64,000 nt of DNA from Nostoc favosum CHAB5714 (GTDB lineage Bacteria > Cyanobacteriota > Cyanobacteriia > Cyanobacteriales > Nostocaceae). Positions 7,810 through 16,506 of this stretch are shown here, piece after piece. Every line of letters starts with the position of its first letter. Position 1 is the stretch's first letter. The stretch is from positions 1 through 64,000 of the forward strand of contig NZ_JAIVFQ010000023.1 of the NCBI RefSeq assembly GCF_020829495.1, read 5' to 3'. Under the pieces are notes generated by a model. It was given only the letters and a program-made list of their open reading frames with translations, had not been told where the DNA came from and did no database searches. The translations under genes and the position numbers were made by a program.

Positions 7810-8583
7810 TCAATTCAGTTCAGGCAATTGTGCAAGCGCTCCCTCCATCCAGTCGCTGATTGCTGTTGTTTCATCTACCCCTCGCGCTACAGCGTCAACT
7901 ACATGCTTCTGATAAGAGTTAACAGCATGATTCGGGTGTCTAAACTTATTACCAGCCCAAGCCAAACACATGGTCTTTACTAATTCGTCAATCTGAAGAG
8001 AATCAAGCTCACTCGGACTCGTAACATTTCGAGAATGCAGCCATTCTTTCACCAAGTCCAACGGATAATTTAAAAGTGTGCGAACTTCTTTGACTCGCAA
8101 ATCTTTTGGGTTGATTGATGGCGGAGTTACAGCTTGTTTTGTTGGCTGAATTCTGTACTGTTGATTCTCTTTGCGAGGTCTAATATTATTCTGCGGTTGC
8201 TCAGTTTTTTTAGGAGTACCAGCGCCTTCAGCATCATCATCTTCATCTGCTGTAACTGATAAAATTGCACAGACTGCATAACGACGCGCGTAGGTCAAAG
8301 CTGCACCCAATTTCTGGGAATCACTAATCTCAGGCAAAGGATATGTGCTGGTGATACTCTCCCCAGATTCATGAAAAATATGAGTCCGTAGCACGGTTTT
8401 ACCTTCAAAGATTTCGGTGGTTTGAATTATTACTAATCCATGTTTACCAAGCGCAGGAGTGACAGCATCTAATACAGCATCTAAGGTTGCATATTTGCGC
8501 TTGTAGTGAGGATTAGTCCCGTCTTTTTGAATCGGATTAAACTCTGCCTTTGCCTTGATTAAAGCTTTGATCAGTTCTTGCAT
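7810..8583 (-). CDS. erf: ERF-family single-strand DNA annealing protein
   Basis: Protein of 257 residues. The N-terminal half (about 1-125) is a typical ERF domain: AKAEFNPIQKDGTNPHYKRK, YATLDAVLDAVTPALGKHGL, and QKLGAALTYARRYAV followed by an acidic DEDDDAEG tail. ERF proteins pair complementary single strands in phage and plasmid recombination. The C-terminal half is variable and ends in a helical region (residues about 165-250). A strong ribosome site (GGAGG) precedes the ATG. The downstream and upstream small genes form the kind of recombination cassette seen on phages and large plasmids. Confidence 0.9.
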   Translation of the reverse strand: MQELIKALIKAKAEFNPIQKDGTNPHYKRKYATLDAVLDAVTPALGKHGLVIIQTTEIFEGKTVLRTHIFHESGESITSTYPLPEISDSQKLGAALTYARRYAVCAILSVTADEDDDAEGAGTPKKTEQPQNNIRPRKENQQYRIQPTKQAVTPPSINPKDLRVKEVRTLLNYPLDLVKEWLHSRNVTSPSELDSLQIDELVKTMCLAWAGNKFRHPNHAVNSYQKHVVDAVARGVDETTAISDWMEGALAQLPELN

Positions 8584-8601
8584 TGTCTGCCTCCTCTCAC
8601 T

Positions 8602-8862
8602 TTACCAATCACTTTCATTAATATCACCAGATACTTTTTTGCTAGACTTAGCTTTATTTATCTGAAACTCTGAAGCTTTCAAAACAGGCATTGCGGCAAG
8701 TTTAACTGAAGCTTTGGCTTGCAGATAGAGAAATTGTGTCACTCCATCAGCGTCTTCCCCATCTTCGACTTGCGCCCAGAGAGAGCAGCCTACTTCTAGT
8801 GATTCGTAATCACCAAGATTGAATTTTCTGGAGTAACTAACAGATACAGTGGTGAATTTCAT
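8602..8862 (-). CDS. hypothetical companion of the ERF gene
   Basis: Protein of 86 residues from ATG at 8862. An upstream in-frame start at 8922 would give 106 residues but overlaps the preceding gene by 32 bases. The sequence (MKFTTVSVSYSRKFNLGDYE, then LEVGCSLWAQVEDG) is beta-rich, ends in a Lys/Ser/Asp tail and lies 18 bases upstream of erf. Size and position suggest a single-strand binding or accessory recombination protein. That is inference and no signature is visible. Confidence 0.6.
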   Translation of the reverse strand: MKFTTVSVSYSRKFNLGDYESLEVGCSLWAQVEDGEDADGVTQFLYLQAKASVKLAAMPVLKASEFQINKAKSSKKVSGDINESDW

Positions 8863-8890
8863 TTTGTTTGGGTTTACTAAATTTTGGTTG

Positions 8891-9118
8891 TCAATTTTCT
8901 TCGCTAGTATCAACCATTTCAATGCTGAGTTGATTACATAGCTCCTCAGCCTTTACACCAACAATTCCCGGTTCAATTTCAGTAGAGAATTCTTCAATGA
9001 TTGAATGAAAGTCAGGGGATTCATCATTGATTTCAACTTCAATCAAACCTGCATTATTCGATATAACAGTTGCCCAAGTTGGCAAAGCTGGAGGAATACT
9101 TGTTGCATAGAGTTTCAT
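8891..9118 (-). CDS. hypothetical acidic protein
   Basis: Protein of 75 residues, acidic, with the pattern EVEINDESPDFHSIIEEF. The ATG shares one base with the stop of the upstream gene (TAATG type), so translation is coupled. No domain is recognised. Part of the ERF gene run. Confidence 0.5.
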   Translation of the reverse strand: MKLYATSIPPALPTWATVISNNAGLIEVEINDESPDFHSIIEEFSTEIEPGIVGVKAEELCNQLSIEMVDTSEEN

Positions 9119-9330
9119 TACTCTGTCTCCTGATTAAACTTGACCTCAACGATTTCTTCTACACACCCCATTGCCTCACCCAAGTAATGGAGAACATCGC
9201 CTACATGAGTTGCAGCTTCTGGGTCAATCTTTTTATCAGCAATCAGCAAAAGCCAATTTTCGTTTTGGGCGATTACCTGAATCTTCAAGTAGCACGAGTT
9301 GAATTCTTGTAGGATTTCTATGGGTGACAT
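9118..9330 (-). CDS. hypothetical small protein
   Basis: Protein of 70 residues, acidic and soluble (MSPIEILQEFNSCYLKIQVI at the start). It is coupled to the next gene by a one-base overlap. No domain is recognised. It belongs to the same small-gene run as erf. Confidence 0.5.
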   Translation of the reverse strand: MSPIEILQEFNSCYLKIQVIAQNENWLLLIADKKIDPEAATHVGDVLHYLGEAMGCVEEIVEVKFNQETE

Positions 9331-9394
9331 TGGTATATTCGATGAGTTATGTTGTTCTATTTGGATAAAATTTAAGTTTGCTCCTTCCTACATA

Positions 9395-9414
9395 GGTGGG
9401 TCTTCCTGCCCACC
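9395..9414. terminator. hairpin between gene units
   Basis: GGTGGG (9395-9400) and CCCACC (9409-9414) form a 6-bp stem just after the stop of the gene at 9422-9853. There is no T-run, so termination is uncertain. Confidence 0.4.
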
Positions 9415-9421
9415 CGTTTCC

Positions 9422-9853
9422 TCACACTGCAACCAAACCTTTCACTTGTGGAATGTATCTCTTTAACCGCTCCCAATCCTCAATTGTCAGCGAATCAAAT
9501 TCTTTATCCAATAACTCTTCTTCTGAGGGTTGCTGTTCTGTAGTTGCTTTTGATATCCTTGCCACCTTCATAAATTCATCCAACCCAACTGCTGCATCAA
9601 CCGGCTCGGCGTATCGAAGAGAATCCACACCGTTAGACCAGTGGGTAATATGCTGAAATATCACCCCAATCATTGAATCAGCTTTGTATACTCGATAATT
9701 TCTGGGGCAAGCTCCATTAACGTAAACCAGTTTGTAGCCAGAAATTCTCATGACCTCTGCGTTGGGGTCGGTTGGAGGTAAGAGAATTTTTTCTAGGCAG
9801 TCACCTAAACCCGGATCAAGAAGTGCAGGGTTACTTGCTGTACTTTGTGTCAT
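9422..9853 (-). CDS. hypothetical protein
   Basis: Protein of 143 residues. The middle part (RISGYKLVYVNGACPRNYRV) is beta-rich and the C-terminal part is acidic-helical (SEEELLDKEFDSLTIEDWER). There is no signal or membrane segment. It begins MTQS, like the broken gene upstream at 9932-10530, and both are flanked by hairpins. Function unknown. Confidence 0.55.
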   Translation of the reverse strand: MTQSTASNPALLDPGLGDCLEKILLPPTDPNAEVMRISGYKLVYVNGACPRNYRVYKADSMIGVIFQHITHWSNGVDSLRYAEPVDAAVGLDEFMKVARISKATTEQQPSEEELLDKEFDSLTIEDWERLKRYIPQVKGLVAV

Positions 9854-9882
9854 GATTGTGTTTATTCGAGATTAACCTCGTT

Positions 9883-9914
9883 GGCGATTGCGATTCTTTT
9901 GGTGTGCAATCGCC
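9883..9914. terminator. 9-bp stem hairpin
   Basis: GGCGATTGC (9883-9891) and GCAATCGCC (9906-9914) lie between two minus-strand genes. It may be a terminator or a processed repeat, and no T-run follows. Confidence 0.4.
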
Positions 9915-9931
9915 TTTCTCACTTGCAACAA

Positions 9932-10530
9932 CTAAGCTACTGCTGGTCGAACTCCTAAAAGTGCTATCGCTCCAACTGCCGTTTGAGCAACCCGATCCAA
10001 ACCATACTTCCTGGGGTTGGAATACCACTCTTGTCCGTCACACCAAACGTTGCCTACAAAATGCCTATTTCGGTAGACTTTCGTGCCGAATACCAAATAA
10101 TCAATTTCCCCGTGGTACAAACCGAAAAGAGTCTTGCATCTTTGAGTTCAGTTTCCAGTCGCCGATTCCGTTCCCGTGGGGTTTCTGGTAGAGTCGCTTT
10201 CACTTCTGCAACTCTTTTTGTGAACCAGTCCCGGTCAAAGGCTAATCGTCCGCCTTCCACAAACTGCACCCATACTGTGATTCCGCCTTCGATCCAGATG
10301 GTGCGAACTGATTCGGGTTTCACCTGAATAATCTCGCCAATGATGCGGCGATCGCGAGATGTCAGAGGGTCTTGGGTTGGGGCTACAGCTTCGGCTTGAG
10401 TTTCGAGGTGGCTGTACAGTTCTGCTTGGGCGAGGGCTTGCTCATCTTTGGAAGGAGCATCTGCAAATGTGACTATTTGATTAAGCTTAAAGCTTGAAGG
10501 TGCTTGATGTGTGCAAACGGATTGCGTCAT
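9932..10530 (-). pseudogene. hypothetical gene split by a frameshift
   Basis: The frame from ATG at 10530 (MTQSVCTHQAPSSFK) is well formed for about 132 codons, to KDARLF, and then turns into an unlikely tail. The next frame continues as GLYHGEIDYLVFGTKVYRNR to GAIALLGVRPAVA and stops at 9932. One extra T in the TTTT run of CTCTTTTCGG would join them into a protein of about 200 residues. The central part (TIWIEGGITVWVQFVEGGRL) looks beta-rich. Family unknown. Confidence 0.6.
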
Positions 10531-10636
10531 AATATAGATTCCTGTAAAGGGTCAAAGGGCGATCGCTTGGTTTGCGAGACTGGGGCGGTCGTCTTTTGTT
10601 TTTGTGTCTAAACTAAGTATAAACAATTTGATGCAC

Positions 10637-10659
10637 ATTGTCAATACACTTGTGTTAAC
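10637..10659 (+). promoter_or_regulatory. operator-like repeat, copy 1
   Basis: ATTGTCAATACACTTGTG followed by TTAAC. It shares 18 of 23 positions with copy 2 at 10694 and ends in the palindrome TGTTAACA. It lies upstream of the ribbon-helix-helix gene, so autorepression is likely. Confidence 0.55.
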
Positions 10660-10693
10660 AAAAACAGTTAAGAAATTGCAGTCACAAGGCTAT

Positions 10694-10716
10694 ATTGTTA
10701 GTACACTTGTCATGAC
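10694..10716 (+). promoter_or_regulatory. operator-like repeat, copy 2
   Basis: ATTGTTAGTACACTTG followed by the palindrome GTCATGAC. It starts 57 bases after copy 1 and 74 bases before the start codon of the ribbon-helix-helix gene. Confidence 0.6.
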
Positions 10717-10767
10717 TTGAGGAGACTGATAGCTTGAGGATGGTGAATGTATTAATAGGGATAATAT

Positions 10768-11031
10768 ATGAGTGCAGACAATCGAATAATGGTACGAATT
10801 AGCACTGACAAGAAAGAAGCTTTTATGAATAAAGTCAAGGAGGAGGGGAAAAACGCCTCTGAGGTACTTTTGGATTTGATTGACAGTTACTTGGGAGTAC
10901 TAGCCCGAAATGATGAGTTAGAAGAGCTAAGAAAGGGGCTAAGAGAAGAACTCAAAGCAGAACTGAAGAAAGAACTCGGAGGTGAGATTGCTTTACTCAA
11001 GCAGCAACTCTTGGGGGAATTGGCCGCCTGA
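10768..11031 (+). CDS. ribbon-helix-helix plasmid-type regulator, C-terminus probably frameshifted
   Basis: Protein of 87 residues. The N-terminal 43 residues (RIMVRISTDKKEAFMNKVKE, then ASEVLLDLIDSYL) fit a CopG/Arc ribbon-helix-helix DNA-binding domain. A Glu/Lys/Leu coiled coil follows. The frame ends in GELAA, but another frame continues directly with LREENESLRQMRDRILDSIK and EKPADN and stops at 11107 inside the loop of the terminator. One lost G in TTGGCCGCC would join them, giving about 112 residues. Three operator-like repeats surround the gene. Autoregulation or plasmid maintenance is the likely role. Confidence 0.75.
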   Translation: MSADNRIMVRISTDKKEAFMNKVKEEGKNASEVLLDLIDSYLGVLARNDELEELRKGLREELKAELKKELGGEIALLKQQLLGELAA

Positions 11032-11093
11032 GAGAGGAAAACGAGTCTCTCAGGCAAATGCGCGATCGTATTTTAGACAGCATCAAAGAAAAG

Positions 11094-11125
11094 CCCGCCG
11101 ACAATTAGGCGGGTTTAGTTTTTTG
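11094..11125 (+). terminator. rho-independent terminator
   Basis: CCCGCC (11094-11099) and GGCGGG (11108-11113) are followed by TTTAGTTTTTTG. The TAG in the loop would be the stop codon of the frame-restored regulator gene. Confidence 0.85.
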
Positions 11126-11144
11126 TAATTCATCTCGTACATAC

Positions 11145-11168
11145 TATGTTAGTCTAAATGTCATGACA
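11145..11168 (+). promoter_or_regulatory. operator-like repeat, copy 3
   Basis: TATGTTAGTCTAAATGTCAT then GACA. It matches copy 2 at 17 of 23 positions and contains the perfect palindrome TGTCATGACA (11159-11168). It lies between the terminator and the 537-residue gene, so the same regulator may also control that gene. Confidence 0.55.
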
Positions 11169-11178
11169 AAATAAAACC

Positions 11179-11211
11179 CCCCAGCGCGTGCGTCGAAAAC
11201 AATCGCTGGGG
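11179..11211 (-). terminator. GC-rich hairpin upstream of the 537-residue gene
   Basis: CCCCAGCG (11179-11186) and CGCTGGGG (11204-11211). On the minus strand GGTTTTATTTTG follows, so it would terminate leftward transcription. It may instead be a leader structure for the plus-strand gene starting 31 bases downstream. Confidence 0.5.
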
Positions 11212-11242
11212 AGGGTAGTTTCACGAACCATTTTGTAAGTTC

Positions 11243-12856
11243 ATGACTACACAAACAATATCAAATCTTTCTGCACTATGCACACTCGATTACAGCAATC
11301 TCAACACCAGCATCCAGGAAACCTTTACCGCCATCGACCGATTTGAATGGCAAGCGCTAGATGAAATCCTCCAGATGAGAGAACAGCAGCTTTACCTGCA
11401 AGCTGGATATAAAAACTTTTCAGAATACTGCCAGCGTGAATTATACGCCTGGGGTGGATACCGACGAATCAACCAACTGCTAGGAGGCAAAAAGGTCATA
11501 GACACAGTTGGCGAATTGGGGGGACATATTAAAAACGAGCGTCAGGCTCGTCCTTTACTTCGCTTAGTCAAGGAACCAGAAAAGCTTAAAGCTGCTGTAT
11601 CTCTGGCTCTGAAAGATAACCCCTCCCCTGGTGAATCAGACTTTGCAGCTGCTGCAAATATTGTGGTTCCTCAACTTCCACGCAAAAAGCAATCTATTCA
11701 GGAACCAATGGTTCCCAAAATTCAGGAACCAGTGGTTCCTCAAAAAGCCATTGTCACAGTTTCACAACAGTCACATCCAAGGTATGGAGAAGAGGGAACC
11801 ATTGAGGCTTCGGCTCCAAATCACTGGCAGCAGATTGTCACCTTTGCTGATGGGGAGAGGTTGTTGATCAACAATGCTGATTTAGATGCCCACAGTGTCC
11901 CATTCCCTACAGAGCCAAGTTATCCACCACAATACTCTGAGGCGATCGCTGCACTCAAAGAGCAACACAAGCTTGAGTTAGAGCGCTTACAACAAGAATT
12001 GAGAATTGGGCTACAGTCAGAAGCCACTGCTAAAGCTGAAGCCCAGGTACATGAGCAAATCCAATCTTTGCAAAACCTGTACAAGCAGCAGAAAGAACAA
12101 AACATCCAGTTACAGCAACGGCTGGATGAAATGGAGGGGTTGAGAAAGCTGGAGGCTGAGAATCAGCAACTCAAGCAGCGTATTCAAGATTTGGAAAACG
12201 CGGTTGAGCAGCGCCCTTCTCAACAGTGGGGAAATACCATGACCCAGCAAGCGACCAAAGCGTTGAACAAGCAGGTAAAACAGGCATTAGAGAAAACCAT
12301 TGACCTGCGATCGCTAGCCCAAGAACCACCCAAAGAAAATGCCCAAGAATGTCTGCGGCTGATGGGTATGGCGTTGAAAAACCTTGCCAGTGCGATGAAC
12401 AACACCCAAGCCTTGGAAGCTGCGGCAATCATTCTGGGGAGTGAACCTACACCAGTTGCGATCGCATATCGAGCCGAGCAATTGGAAATGTTGCCCCAAG
12501 CAGTTAGTGATATTCGGCGGGTGCTTGCACAGCCTGGGTGTACTTGGCAGGAGTTTTGGAATGTTGCCCAAGAGTATGAGGTAATCAAACAAGACTATTG
12601 GGCGGAATTGACTACCCAAGAGACTAATTTAATTGCTGCCCTCCAGAATGCATCCTCTCAACCAGACACCATTAGTGTTGGTTCTATCGTGTCTCATGCT
12701 GACCCCTACCGCACTTTGTATGTAGAGAGGGGTGAGGTGGTAGAGGATTTGGGAGAAGAACTGGTGGTGGCCTGGGATTGTTGGAAGGAGCAATCGAAAA
12801 AAACTGATAGGTATTTCCGAGATGAGTTGCGATTCTGGCAACCGGAAAAAAAGTAG
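11243..12856 (+). CDS. large coiled-coil protein with N-terminal HTH-like domain, plasmid type
   Basis: Protein of 537 residues. Residues about 30-150 (AIDRFEWQALDEILQMREQQ, FSEYCQRELYAWGGYRRINQ, ARPLLRLVKEPEKL) resemble the N-terminal domain found on many cyanobacterial mobile-element proteins, related in pattern to DUF3102-like regions. An eight-residue unit is repeated near residue 155 (QEPMVPKIQEPVVP). Residues about 235-325 form a long coiled coil. The C-terminal 90 residues include a beta-rich segment (SVGSIVSHADPYRTLYVERG). It follows the ribbon-helix-helix gene and operator copy 3, which suggests a joint role in plasmid maintenance. Exact function unknown. Confidence 0.65.
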   Translation: MTTQTISNLSALCTLDYSNLNTSIQETFTAIDRFEWQALDEILQMREQQLYLQAGYKNFSEYCQRELYAWGGYRRINQLLGGKKVIDTVGELGGHIKNERQARPLLRLVKEPEKLKAAVSLALKDNPSPGESDFAAAANIVVPQLPRKKQSIQEPMVPKIQEPVVPQKAIVTVSQQSHPRYGEEGTIEASAPNHWQQIVTFADGERLLINNADLDAHSVPFPTEPSYPPQYSEAIAALKEQHKLELERLQQELRIGLQSEATAKAEAQVHEQIQSLQNLYKQQKEQNIQLQQRLDEMEGLRKLEAENQQLKQRIQDLENAVEQRPSQQWGNTMTQQATKALNKQVKQALEKTIDLRSLAQEPPKENAQECLRLMGMALKNLASAMNNTQALEAAAIILGSEPTPVAIAYRAEQLEMLPQAVSDIRRVLAQPGCTWQEFWNVAQEYEVIKQDYWAELTTQETNLIAALQNASSQPDTISVGSIVSHADPYRTLYVERGEVVEDLGEELVVAWDCWKEQSKKTDRYFRDELRFWQPEKK

Positions 12857-13076
12857 GTGAAGTTGTTGATTAGAGCGATTGCTTAGTTAAAAACTGTGCA
12901 ATCACCCTATGAAAAGTGCCTCCGCCGCAAACGGTAGACAACAGCACGATTATAACAATGTAGCTAGTTGTACTGCTAAATGTACTGATAACTTTTTAGA
13001 CCGATAAATATCAAACCAAGCCCCGCATCGCAGCGAGGGAAATTTCCGTGCGTCAACATAAACAGGAGATTGTAAA

Positions 13077-14072
13077 ATGACCACAACTATTACAAGACCC
13101 AAGCCCAAAAAGGCTGCTGCCACTAAACCACAGTCACCATACAAAAGACTTCATGTGATTATTCCAATTGAAGATATGTTGTGGGCTTCCCAGCAAAAAC
13201 CCTCCATTAATCAGCTATGGCAGGAGTGCTGGACGGCTGATCCTTATGGTTCTCGGTGGATGCCTTTGACTCCTGCTTTGGGGTACAGTACTTTTATCTC
13301 TGCGAAGAAAATTCTCTCTGACAGTGGTCTGTTCATTTTCAAACCCGACAAGTCGATTCAAGATGGCAGGGAAACGGCTAGCTGGATGGTGAAGAATTTG
13401 CATGGTAGCCGGATGAAGGAATTTTGGGAAAAAGCCAATGCTGAAAAACAAGAACCAAATGCTGGGGATTCAGAGAAAGATGCTGGCTGTGAAGAAATGG
13501 GTGCTTTGTATAAAGCATCTATTTCAGGTGAAAATCATACAGAGCAAGGGTTTCAGGAAACCTCACGAACTGCTCAAGAACAGTTCACGAACTCATCATT
13601 TGAGTTCGTGAACTGTGTCTCTGACACGCTTACAGGAAATTCGCGTGAGGGGGAAACGGCGATCGCTCCCTTGGAGGTCGCGTCGCCTCGGATTGTTCGA
13701 GGCGTGTCAGAGAAGGAGAAAGACTTGCCTATGGCAATGGACTGCACGACGCTGGCGCTTGTAGATGGTGTACAGGGTGAATCTGCTTTGTTGTTGGCTG
13801 AAAACCAGGACTGTGGCGTTCAACAGAGGGACTGTCATGAAGGCACTTTTTCCGCCGCGTCCGTCGCTAAAAATGAATTTTCTTTAAATTCTGCGATCGC
13901 TAATCAAACACAGGGGCAGGTAGAACAGGGTAATCCCACTTCGTTGTTAGTTGAAAATTCAGTTTCAGGTGTAGAAATGAAAGCGGATCACGAGGGTGAA
14001 AGTTCCGCCGTGCCTGTCACCAACGCTGAAAAATGGTCACATGAGGCGATTGTTGCAAGGTCGCAGTTATGA
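13077..14072 (+). CDS. hypothetical plasmid-type protein with degenerate C-terminus
   Basis: Protein of 331 residues with a good ribosome site (AGGAG). Residues about 20-125 form one compact domain (RLHVIIPIEDMLWASQQKPS, WMPLTPALGYSTFISAKKIL, RETASWMVKNLHGSRMKEFW) that looks conserved and winged-helix-like. It is a type I associate with cyanobacterial plasmids, though I cannot name it. The last 200 residues are low in order and include translated intergenic repeats (around codons 196-215, where GCGATCGC and a GTCGCGTCGCCTCGG repeat lie in frame). This suggests tail growth by repeat insertion. Confidence 0.6.
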   Translation: MTTTITRPKPKKAAATKPQSPYKRLHVIIPIEDMLWASQQKPSINQLWQECWTADPYGSRWMPLTPALGYSTFISAKKILSDSGLFIFKPDKSIQDGRETASWMVKNLHGSRMKEFWEKANAEKQEPNAGDSEKDAGCEEMGALYKASISGENHTEQGFQETSRTAQEQFTNSSFEFVNCVSDTLTGNSREGETAIAPLEVASPRIVRGVSEKEKDLPMAMDCTTLALVDGVQGESALLLAENQDCGVQQRDCHEGTFSAASVAKNEFSLNSAIANQTQGQVEQGNPTSLLVENSVSGVEMKADHEGESSAVPVTNAEKWSHEAIVARSQL

Positions 14073-14384
14073 AACAGGAAACTTGAGAGCAAAGAATAAC
14101 TTGCACGTATGAAAAGTTAAGGTTTTCAGTAAGGTTAAAATGTCCGAATAAAAATTCAATCGGATCAAAAGATAAATCATTTCTTTTCTGATCTTACTAT
14201 GATGTATATTTAATTTTAATTTTATAAGTAAAAATACGGCATAATACTTGATTTATCAAGCTGATAAGTGTATTATCGAAGTTAGAAATCAAAGTTACAA
14301 TCATGATTATTTAGAGCGGCAAAACTTAATCTGTGCTTTAGAGCTTGTTACGAAATAACTTTAACTATTGCTTTTGTAGAAACT
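14073..14384. other. AT-rich spacer
   Basis: No gene is seen. The stretch is AT-rich, with short inverted segments near 14230-14290. It probably includes the promoter of the small secreted-protein gene. Confidence 0.4.
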
Positions 14385-14561
14385 ATGGCAATGAAACGGA
14401 TAAAGTTAATACTCCTGTCTGCCACAGCACTAACAACACTGCTGATCAGTAATCATCGCGTACAAGCTGCTAATTTAGCTCTGAGTTTTGGAGAATTGGT
14501 AACTCCTCCACCAGATACTACCATTTCTAGTTTTTTCAGAAATCAAATATTAGTCCTATAG
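14385..14561 (+). CDS. small secreted protein, probably truncated
   Basis: Reading frame of 58 residues starting MAMKRIKLILLSATALTTLL, a clear signal peptide ending near VQAANLALSF. After about 30 mature residues it stops, 55 bases before the left end of an IS. The composition resembles the start of a PEP-CTERM or other exported cyanobacterial protein cut short by the IS-associated rearrangement. The length is below common gene-caller limits. Confidence 0.45.
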   Translation: MAMKRIKLILLSATALTTLLISNHRVQAANLALSFGELVTPPPDTTISSFFRNQILVL

Positions 14562-14616
14562 TATTTATAGTAATTATTACAAACATTTAGAGGAGAGGAA
14601 ATAAAAGTTAATTTAT

Positions 14617-16293
14617 CCTAGTGTGGTAAAACTTACTAGAGAAGACGACTCTCTAAATTAGCCAAGTAACCCTTGGGGTCTCTGCGAAATCGATATTGTT
14701 CAATTCTGGCTTTGTGATGTTTTTGCAATTGAGAGCGTAATTCGAGCCAAGTATGAATATCAACTTGTGCTAAATCAGATGCGGTAAAAGAATGAAGCTT
14801 AGTAGCTATCGCACAGGCAAGTTTGACAGAACCACGAATAACGAGGGATGAGGGGGCAACCTTACGACCGGTACAACGACGTTGATGATGACGTAGCATA
14901 CCAAAAGCATGTTCTAAGTCATTATTAGTTCTGGGAAAATCTTCAATTTCATAACAATGAAAAAGTCCAGACCAGTAGTTATGAGTGGTTTTTATAAAGT
15001 TATCGATTGCGGTATTAAGTGTCCCAGCTTTCTGCTTTTGTTGGGACATTTCTGTTAACAGTTGCTGATAACTTTGTTTGACTTAACCAGCATCAAGACC
15101 TATTTTATTATTGAGAATATTACTAGCTTTATCAACCCACTGATATGCAACTCTAACAGGTGAAAATAAAGATGCCGTTGCAGATAACCCCTTAGCTATC
15201 AGGTGTTTTAGGTTGACTAAAGGTGGTGGTAAAGCACTTTTTTTTCCATCCGCTCTAAGCTTTGCTCTATCAACGTCAAATTTTCTTGTAACTTTAATCC
15301 AGATGCCTCTAACGGTGGATGACCATCATTGGTTATAGAACTACGCACTGCCGAGCAATAATCTTCAATAATAGTTGCCAAATCCTTATCTTCATTGACA
15401 ACACTACGTTCAATGTCTCGTAATCCTCTAACTTTTTTTTTCAATTCCTTTTTTGCATGTCTATCCGCCTCATATATGGGTTTAATTGCTTCTTTCAGGT
15501 AATGGTAATGACATAAACCATGAGCAATACTAGGTAATGCTAACCCAACAGCTTTGCGAATTGATTGTTGTCCATCACTAACAACTCCATCAATTGGTAC
15601 ATTTAGGGTATTAGTTACTTCTAATAATAATGCCGCTAAATCTTCATTCCTTGATGATAATAAGGTTTTAGCTAGTATTATTTCTCCTGATAAGCAATCT
15701 CGAATTACCCATAATACCTCATGTCCAATTTCGGGCTGCATCCCATCAATAGCTAATATCACCCGTCCTTGATTTTTAAATATTGCTTTTAACCTTTTAT
15801 GGTCTTTTAGCCACAAAGAAAGTAACTCATCATATCTGTCAATTAGGTGCGTGACCGTTCGTTGACTTATACATATACCCTTTAATTCAAGGTGAGTGTG
15901 TATTTGGGGAACACTTCTATGTTCCTGGTAGCGTAATGCTCCTATATAAGCAATCACATCCAAACCAAATTCGTTTTGTGGTAGAGCTAGGGAACCTTCT
16001 TGCTCTGGTCGATATGCTTTTTTGTACCGCAGACATGACTTATTTTGACATCGACGAATTTTTAGCTGTAGTTCTACTACCCCATTTAATGTTCTTATAT
16101 GTCGAGGATTATTATATTCATTCCACATTGCTTGACCGCACGAAGGGCATTTTTTTTGAACACAATCGAATACTTCAAACGATGTTGCCTCTGGTTTTAG
16201 ACTTTTTCTTGCCAAGTTTTTGCACCATTATTTCGCTACAAGGTCAAGATTACAGGATTTCTACTCTTCTCTAGTAAGTTTTGCCACGCTAGG
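14617..16293 (-). mobile_element. IS element with 29-bp inverted ends, transposase dead
   Basis: The ends are CCTAGTGTGGTAAAACTTAC... at 14617-14645 and the complement of CCTAGCGTGGCAAAACTTAC... at 16265-16293, matching at 27 of 29 positions. Length 1677 bp. I see no clear target duplication. The right end abuts codon K of a GIY-YIG nuclease fragment, so the insertion, with loss of flanking DNA, truncated that gene. Confidence 0.85.
14636..16215 (-). pseudogene. IS transposase with frameshift and internal stop
   Basis: The N-terminal part (from 16215, MARKSLKPEATSFEVFDCVQ) has a CPSCG...CQNKSC zinc ribbon and DDE-like acidic sites in VILAIDGMQPEIGHEVLWVI and DGVVSDGQQS. The frame leaves at an A8 tract (GAAAAAAAAGTG near 15238). 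A -1 shift continues as SALPPPLVNLKHLIAKGLSA, meets a TAA at 15083-15085, and then runs through DFPRTNNDLEHAFGMLRHHQ to the end at 14636. The A8 tract could support programmed slippage, but the extra stop makes the gene inactive. The IS family is not assigned. Confidence 0.8.
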
Positions 16294-16486
16294 TAAAGAT
16301 TACATCAGCAGTTACCGAGACTTACATTATCGCTATCAGATAGAGACGGCGGTTAATATTGGTTTTTGGTGGGATGCTCCGGTAGACCGACGCACACGGC
16401 AAACTTTAGAACAGGCAATGATTCAGAAGTGGCGATCGCCGTTCAACAAGGAAAATTGGGAGCGGTGGGGGCAGCCGTTTAAGTAG
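16294..16486 (+). pseudogene. 3' fragment of GIY-YIG nuclease gene (copy A)
   Basis: Reads KDYISSYRDLHYRYQIETAV through KWRSPFNKENWERWGQPFK, matching the C-terminal 63 residues of the complete copy at 25143-25754. The 5' part, with the GIY-YIG core, is missing at the IS end. It is one of three copies in the window. Confidence 0.85.
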
Positions 16487-16506
16487 GGTGTTTAGTGGTG
16501 ATTAAA

